NCBI GenBank assembly: GCA_903903985.1
Contig: CAIVAT010000118.1
Location: 26,176-90,175 of the forward strand
Source of the DNA: an uncultured Bacteroidales bacterium
GTDB taxonomy: Bacteria; Bacteroidota; Bacteroidia; Bacteroidales; FEN-979
DNA length: 64,000 nt
Direction: 5' to 3'
The position numbers and the translations under genes were made by a program. This document shows positions 59,636-64,000 of this stretch, piece after piece. The notes under the pieces are model-generated. The model ran no database searches and had not been told where the DNA came from. It saw nothing but the letters and a program-made list of their open reading frames with translations. Each line of letters opens with the position of its first letter. Within the stretch, counting starts at the first letter, position 1.

Positions 59636-59707
59636 GCCTTTGTAGCTCAGGGGTAGAGCACTTCCTTGGTAAGGAAGGGGTCAGCAGTTCAATTCTGCTC
59701 AAAGGCT
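59636..59707 (+). tRNA. tRNA-Thr (anticodon GGT)
   Basis: 72 bases. Acceptor GCCTTTG/CAAAGGC, anticodon stem CTTCC/GGAAG with loop TTGGTAA (anticodon GGT), T arm AGCAG TTCAATT CTGCT. Second threonine tRNA in this cluster. Confidence 0.95.
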
Positions 59708-59829
59708 CACAAGACTCGGGTATCGGCGCATCGCAAGGCGCGTGCAATACTTCAGAGCAGTTGTCGAGACACACTGTAGTGCGTTTCAACTCCATAAAAA
59801 AAATGAAAAAAGAACAGTAAACCGATAAA

Positions 59830-59855
59830 TTGTAATTAAACTTTGTAATTAAACT
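59830..59855 (+). repeat. Tandem 13-base duplication in the tuf leader
   Basis: TTGTAATTAAACT occurs at 59830-59842 and again directly at 59843-59855, ending eight bases before the tuf ATG. Confidence 0.85.
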
Positions 59856-59863
59856 TTAATAAA

Positions 59864-61051
59864 ATGGCTAAAGAAAAATTTTCACGCTCCAAACCGCATG
59901 TCAATGTTGGCACGATCGGCCACATTGATCACGGCAAAACCACGTTAACTGCTGCCATCACTTTAGTTTTGGCAGATAAAGGTTTATCCGAGTACAGGTC
60001 GTTTGACTCAATCGACAATGCACCGGAAGAAAAAGCACGTGGAATCACGATCAATACGGCTCATATTGAGTATCAGACCGCCAACCGGCATTATGCCCAC
60101 GTTGACTGCCCTGGCCATGCCGACTATATCAAGAATATGGTCACCGGTGCTGCCCAGATGGACGGCGCTATCATCGTCGTGGCTGCCACGGATGGTCCGA
60201 TGCCTCAAACCCGCGAACATATCCTGCTCGCACGCCAGGTTGGCGTACCCAAGCTCGTTGTGTTCATGAACAAATGCGACAGTGTTGACGATCCTGAAAT
60301 TCTCGAGATCGTTGAAATGGAGATTCGCGACCTGTTGACTTTCTACGGATTTGACGGAGCCAACACTCCGGTTATCCAGGGATCAGCACTGGGCGGATTG
60401 AACAAAGAGCCAAAATGGGTTGATAAAATCATGGAACTGATGGACGCTGTCGATAGCTACATCCCATTGCCTTTGCGCGATGTTGACAAGCCATTCCTCA
60501 TGCCGGTTGAAGACGTGTTCTCCATTACAGGCCGTGGAACCGTTGCTACGGGCAGAATCGAAACTGGTGTTATCAACACCGGCGATCCTGTTGACATCAT
60601 TGGCATGGGTGCCGAAAAACTGAAATCAGTTGTTACCGGTGTTGAAATGTTCCGCAAAATCCTCGACAGGGGTGAAGCTGGTGACAATGCCGGTCTGCTT
60701 CTCCGTGGTATCGACAAGGATGCAATCCGTCGTGGTATGGTTATTGCCAAACCAGGTTCCATCACACCACACAAAAAATTCAAGGCGGAAATCTATGTAC
60801 TGAAAACTCAGGAAGGTGGACGTCACACTCCGTTCCACAACAAATATCGTCCGCAATTCTACTTCCGCACCACCGATGTTACCGGTGAGATCCATCTCCC
60901 GGAAGGCGTTGAAATGTGTATGCCGGGTGACAACATCACCATCCATGTGGACCTGATTTCGGAAATCGCGATGAGCAAAGGTCTTCGCTTTGCTATTCGT
61001 GAAGGTGGCCGTACTGTTGGCGCCGGTCAGGTTACTGAGATCCTTGATTAA
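59864..61051 (+). CDS. tuf: Elongation factor Tu
   Basis: 395 residues, the normal length. G1 [14 protein letters not shown]2 [13 protein letters not shown]3 [13 protein letters not shown]4 NKCD near residue 135 and the SAL-type G5 (GSALGG) are all present, and domains 2 and 3 end with [14 protein letters not shown]. It delivers aminoacyl-tRNA to the ribosome. The string of four tRNA genes directly upstream and trnW-secE-nusG downstream is the usual Bacteroidota arrangement. Confidence 0.98.
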   Translation: MAKEKFSRSKPHVNVGTIGHIDHGKTTLTAAITLVLADKGLSEYRSFDSIDNAPEEKARGITINTAHIEYQTANRHYAHVDCPGHADYIKNMVTGAAQMDGAIIVVAATDGPMPQTREHILLARQVGVPKLVVFMNKCDSVDDPEILEIVEMEIRDLLTFYGFDGANTPVIQGSALGGLNKEPKWVDKIMELMDAVDSYIPLPLRDVDKPFLMPVEDVFSITGRGTVATGRIETGVINTGDPVDIIGMGAEKLKSVVTGVEMFRKILDRGEAGDNAGLLLRGIDKDAIRRGMVIAKPGSITPHKKFKAEIYVLKTQEGGRHTPFHNKYRPQFYFRTTDVTGEIHLPEGVEMCMPGDNITIHVDLISEIAMSKGLRFAIREGGRTVGAGQVTEILD

Positions 61052-61067
61052 TAAAACATAGCGGAAT

Positions 61068-61111
61068 CGTGAGTTGGCGAAACGGTGAAATACCTGCTTC
61101 GCCGTCTCACG
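61068..61111 (+). terminator. Hairpin between tuf and tRNA-Trp
   Basis: CGTGAG/CTCACG and GGCGAA/TTCGCC form a two-part stem with a 16-base loop. There is no T-run, so it may be a processing or attenuation site separating tuf from the tRNA-Trp/secE transcript. Confidence 0.65.
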
Positions 61112-61140
61112 AAACAGCAAAATTTAAAGTTTAATTACAC

Positions 61141-61213
61141 ACGGGTGTAGCTCAACTGGTAGAGTGGCGGTCTCCAAAACCGTAGGCTGTGGGTTCGATT
61201 CCTACCACCCGTG
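61141..61213 (+). tRNA. tRNA-Trp (anticodon CCA)
   Basis: 73 bases. Acceptor ACGGGTG/CACCCGT with discriminator G, anticodon stem GCGGT/ACCGT with loop CTCCAAA (anticodon CCA), T loop TTCGATT. Directly upstream of secE. Confidence 0.95.
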
Positions 61214-61228
61214 CAAAACAATAGATAA

Positions 61229-61426
61229 ATGGCTAATAATAAAGTTGTTAATTACGTCCAGGAAAGCTACGATGAGCTTATGCATAAGGTGTCCTGGCCT
61301 ACCTGGTTGGAACTGCAAGGCAGCGCCATTGTAGTTTCCGTTGCTTCGCTGATCATCGCCATTATCGTTTTCGCGATGGATGAAGTTTTTAAAAACATCC
61401 TTTTGCAGTTCTATAAGCTCTTTTAA
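61229..61426 (+). CDS. secE: Preprotein translocase subunit SecE
   Basis: 65 residues. NYVQESYDELMHKVSWPTW is the SecE amphipathic helix, followed by one membrane helix (SAIVVSVASLIIAIIVFAM). SecE holds the SecYEG channel together in the inner membrane. It lies 15 bases after tRNA-Trp and 62 bases before nusG. Confidence 0.95.
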   Translation: MANNKVVNYVQESYDELMHKVSWPTWLELQGSAIVVSVASLIIAIIVFAMDEVFKNILLQFYKLF

Positions 61427-61488
61427 ACCGTTCTGGGTTAATTTAGTTAAGTTAAATCATTAAATCGAGTATCAATCTCATTATCAGC

Positions 61489-62031
61489 ATGACTGAAGTA
61501 ACCAAAAAATGGTACGTGGTGAGGGCTATCTCCGGAAATGAGAAAAAGGTGAAACAATATCTTGAAAATGAAATTGTCAACCACCATCTCGAGGATTACA
61601 TATCACAGGTGCTTATTCCAACAGAAAAGGTTTACCTGATCCGGAACGGAAAGAAAGTGAGCAAAGACAGGAACTACTTTCCCGGCTATGTGCTGATCGA
61701 AGCGACGCTGGTGGGTGAAGTTCCTCATATTATCAGGAATATTCCGGGAGTTCTTGGCTTCTTGGGAGCAAAAGGTGAAGCTCATCCACTTCGGCCTTCA
61801 GAAGTAAAACGAATTCTCGGGAAATTTGATGAACTGTCAGAACAGGGTGAGGAGGTCAACATTCCATTTATTATCGGAGAAACAGTAACGGTGATCGATG
61901 GCCCCTTCAACAGTTTCAGCGGGGTAATTGAAGAAATCAACGAAGAAAAGAAAAAATTGAAAGTGATGGTCAAGATATTCGGACGAAAGACCCCACTTGA
62001 ATTAAGTTTCATGCAAGTACAAAAAGAGTAG
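61489..62031 (+). CDS. nusG: Transcription termination/antitermination factor NusG
   Basis: 180 residues. The NGN domain begins KKWYVVRAISGNEKKVKQYLE and includes NYFPGYVLIEA and NIPGVLGFLGA. The KOW domain near residue 125 reads GETVTVIDGPFNSFSGVIEEINEEKKKL. NusG binds RNA polymerase and couples it to the ribosome or Rho. It is second in the secE-nusG-rplKAJL group. Confidence 0.96.
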   Translation: MTEVTKKWYVVRAISGNEKKVKQYLENEIVNHHLEDYISQVLIPTEKVYLIRNGKKVSKDRNYFPGYVLIEATLVGEVPHIIRNIPGVLGFLGAKGEAHPLRPSEVKRILGKFDELSEQGEEVNIPFIIGETVTVIDGPFNSFSGVIEEINEEKKKLKVMVKIFGRKTPLELSFMQVQKE

Positions 62032-62072
62032 AAGACGCACGGCAGTGCATCTGTATCTAAACAATAAGAAAA

Positions 62073-62516
62073 ATGGCAAAAGAAGTTAGTGGAATTATCA
62101 AGTTACAGATCAAGGGAGCGGCTGCAAACCCTTCACCCCCGATCGGACCCGCATTGGGTGCCAAGGGTGTCAACATCATGGAGTTTTGTAAACAATTCAA
62201 TGCCCGCACCCAGGACAAGGCCGGAAAAGTAATCCCGGTGATCATTACCGTTTACAGGGATAAATCGTTTGACTTTATTGTCAAGACTCCCCCGGTTGCC
62301 GTTCAATTGATGGAAGTTTCAAAACTTCAGAAAGGTTCACCCGAACCCAACCGGAACAAGGTTGCTTCGGTGTCCTGGGAACAGGTGCAAAAAATTGCGG
62401 AGGATAAAATGCCCGACCTGAATGCATTCACCATCGAATCTGCCACCAAAATGGTTGCAGGAACTGCACGCAGCATGGGAATAACCGTAACCGGTACCGC
62501 ACCCTTTAAACGTTAA
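62073..62516 (+). CDS. rplK: 50S ribosomal protein L11
   Basis: 147 residues. [30 protein letters not shown] is the L11 N-terminal block; the C-terminal RNA-binding domain ends [16 protein letters not shown]. It forms the factor-binding stalk base on 23S rRNA. Confidence 0.97.
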   Translation: MAKEVSGIIKLQIKGAAANPSPPIGPALGAKGVNIMEFCKQFNARTQDKAGKVIPVIITVYRDKSFDFIVKTPPVAVQLMEVSKLQKGSPEPNRNKVASVSWEQVQKIAEDKMPDLNAFTIESATKMVAGTARSMGITVTGTAPFKR

Positions 62517-62572
62517 TTGACCAACAATCCGTTGTTTAAAAGACCTCATTAACAACAATTAAATATAATAAA

Positions 62573-63268
62573 ATGATAAAGCTGACAAAAAAGAGGAAGG
62601 TTGCCTTGTCGAAAATTGACAAGAATACCGTTTATTCGTTGGCGGATGCAGCTGCTCTTGTCAAAGAGATCAGCAACACCAAGTTCGACTCATCCGTTGA
62701 TATCGACGTTCGTCTGGGGGTTGACCCCCGCAAAGCCAACCAAATGGTGCGTGGCATCGTGACGCTTCCTCACGGTACCGGTAAAACCATTCGGGTGCTT
62801 GTCCTTTGTACTCCCGACAAGGAGGATGAAGCTATTCAGGCCGGAGCTGATTTTGTAGGATTGGATGATTATGTAGACAAAATCAAAGGTGGTTGGACGG
62901 ATGTTGATGTAATTATCACCATGCCCAGTGTTATGGCCAAGGTTGGTGCGCTAGGACGAATCCTCGGACCACGGGGATTGATGCCCAACCCAAAAACGGG
63001 GACTGTTACCATGGAGGTTGGAAAGGCCGTTAAAGAAGTAAAAGCCGGTAAAATCGACTTCAAGGTTGATAAGTTCGGCATTATTCACGCATCCGTTGCA
63101 AAGGTTTCCTTTGAAAAGGATAAAATTGTGGAAAATGCCAAAGAATTGATCAACACGATTATCAAACTGAAACCGTCTTCGGCAAAAGGTACCTACGTGA
63201 AGAGTATTTATATGTCAAGTACCATGAGCCCGAGCGTTCCGGTTGACCCGAAATCGGTTACCGCTTAA
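62573..63268 (+). CDS. rplA: 50S ribosomal protein L1
   Basis: 231 residues. [34 protein letters not shown] and [16 protein letters not shown] are diagnostic. L1 forms the mobile stalk near the E site. It follows rplK by 56 bases. Confidence 0.97.
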   Translation: MIKLTKKRKVALSKIDKNTVYSLADAAALVKEISNTKFDSSVDIDVRLGVDPRKANQMVRGIVTLPHGTGKTIRVLVLCTPDKEDEAIQAGADFVGLDDYVDKIKGGWTDVDVIITMPSVMAKVGALGRILGPRGLMPNPKTGTVTMEVGKAVKEVKAGKIDFKVDKFGIIHASVAKVSFEKDKIVENAKELINTIIKLKPSSAKGTYVKSIYMSSTMSPSVPVDPKSVTA

Positions 63269-63294
63269 TTACAGAAACCTGAGAGACAACTATC

Positions 63295-63816
63295 ATGAAA
63301 AAAGAAGAAAAAACCCAGCTTATCGATTCCCTTGCAGCACAGTTAAAAGGAGCAAACTCCTTTTATCTTACCGATACTTCTACACTGAACGCAGCTACAA
63401 CAAGCAGACTTAGAAGGACGTGCTTCAAGAAGAATGTTCAGTTGAGGGTGGTAAAAAATACTTTGTTGCAGAAGGCCATGGAACGTACCGGAAAGTCGTT
63501 TGAAGAGTTTTATCCGGTGCTTACAGGACCAACCTCCATTATGTTTTCTGAGGTTGCCAATGATCCGGCTAAACTGATCAAGGAATTTCGCAAAGCCGCC
63601 CTGAAACCCAGCCTGAAAGGTGCTTACGTAGAAGAATGTATCTACCTTGGCGACAATCAGCTGGATGTGCTGATCCACATCAAATCGAAATACGAATTGA
63701 TCGGCGACCTGATCGGCCTTTTACAGTCCCCAGCCAAGAATGTTCTTTCGGCTTTGCAGTCGGGCGGGAACAAACTTTCTGGAATTGTAAAAACCTTATC
63801 AGAAAAACCTGAATAA
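63295..63816 (+). CDS. rplJ: 50S ribosomal protein L10
   Basis: 173 residues. KEEKTQLIDSLAAQLKGANSFYL, RVVKNTLLQKAMERTG and TGPTSIMF are L10 blocks; the C-terminal helix (NVLSALQSGGNKLSGIVKTLSEK) anchors the L7/L12 dimers. The gap to rplA is 26 bases, too small for a long regulatory leader. Confidence 0.96.
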   Translation: MKKEEKTQLIDSLAAQLKGANSFYLTDTSTLNAATTSRLRRTCFKKNVQLRVVKNTLLQKAMERTGKSFEEFYPVLTGPTSIMFSEVANDPAKLIKEFRKAALKPSLKGAYVEECIYLGDNQLDVLIHIKSKYELIGDLIGLLQSPAKNVLSALQSGGNKLSGIVKTLSEKPE

Positions 63817-63887
63817 TCAAAATTTTAACGAAAGAGTAATTTTAGTAATAACCGTTCCGACAAACAGGAACACAAACAGTAATAAAA

Positions 63888-64000
63888 ATGGCAGATTTAA
63901 AAGCTTTTGCAGAACAGTTAGTTAATTTGACAGTAAAAGAGGTTAACGAATTAGCAAAGATTCTGAAGGATGAGTATGGTATTGAACCAGCTGCAGCAGC
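63888..64000 (+). CDS. rplL: 50S ribosomal protein L7/L12 (3' end beyond the window)
   Basis: The ATG at 63888 begins [25 protein letters not shown], the L7/L12 N-terminal dimerisation domain, and the window ends in the Ala-rich hinge after 37 residues. It sits 71 bases after rplJ; rpoB would be expected next. Confidence 0.95.
   Translation, partial: MADLKAFAEQLVNLTVKEVNELAKILKDEYGIEPAAA

Noticed and set aside
59708..59829. Possible small RNA or structured element between tRNA-Thr(GGT) and tuf
   Set aside because: Only weak stems were found (for example ACACT/AGTGT-like), not enough to support a feature.

Overview
The window reads as a chromosomal segment of a member of the Bacteroidota, probably Bacteroidales-like (inference). 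The grounds are: recurring promoter -7 boxes of the Bacteroidota type TAnnTTTG, often with TTG or TTTG 19-21 bases upstream; very few Shine-Dalgarno sequences; many small outer-membrane beta-barrels and lipoproteins; a tricorn-type S41 protease and a DPP IV-type S9 peptidase; and the gene order rpsU - xerC/D - hpf - tRNAs - tuf - trnW - secE - nusG - rplK - rplA - rplJ - rplL at the right end. There is no rRNA, CRISPR array, insertion sequence or prophage.

Layout. 1-3.3 kb: phosphate transporter (cut by the window edge), CPA2 antiporter, and a two-gene nicotinamide riboside import and phosphorylation operon (pnuC plus a NadR-type kinase). 3.3-7.6 kb: a three-gene surface-glycan cassette (GT4 glycosyltransferase, a formyltransferase-like/beta-propeller fusion, a flippase). 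7.6-16.8 kb: scpB-like gene, parE without parC, a decayed coiled-coil gene, and minus-strand housekeeping genes (HD hydrolase, nnr, DUF2279, mltG, GNAT, dapF). 16.9-22.3 kb: Omp85-type barrel, ProX-like deacylase, then a LiaF-like membrane protein with a LytS/LytTR two-component pair and a YetF-like protein. 22.3-33.6 kb: MscS channel, a barrel/GDPD-lipoprotein/barrel operon, a tricorn-like protease, and more barrels. 33.7-37.8 kb: a respiratory operon of cytochrome b, Rieske protein and an octaheme cytochrome c with TPRs. 38-44.8 kb: small envelope proteins, ppnP, pyk, a beta-CASP nuclease, mobA. 45-54.1 kb: the most accessory-looking part, with secreted proteins of unknown function, an AraC-type regulator remnant, an HXXEE membrane protein and a 965-residue repetitive surface protein. 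54.4-64 kb: tRNA-Val, flavin reductase, DPP IV-like peptidase, then the conserved translation cluster, which runs off the end inside rplL.

Cross-cutting observations. Short tandem repeats with a fixed period of 8 (or 7) bases but different unit sequences occur in intergenic gaps and in or at the edge of coding sequence. Three start codons sit exactly four bases after a TAnnTTTG box, suggesting leaderless mRNAs; one of them opens a seven-codon ORF whose stop overlaps the GTG start of mobA. Two decayed genes can be reconstructed codon by codon. I do not see an obviously new defence or biosynthetic system. The best candidates for new biology are the octaheme-TPR cytochrome module, the formyltransferase/propeller fusion with an altered catalytic position, and a lipoprotein built from two copies of one uncharacterised domain. 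All functional calls come from reading motifs by eye; no database search was run.
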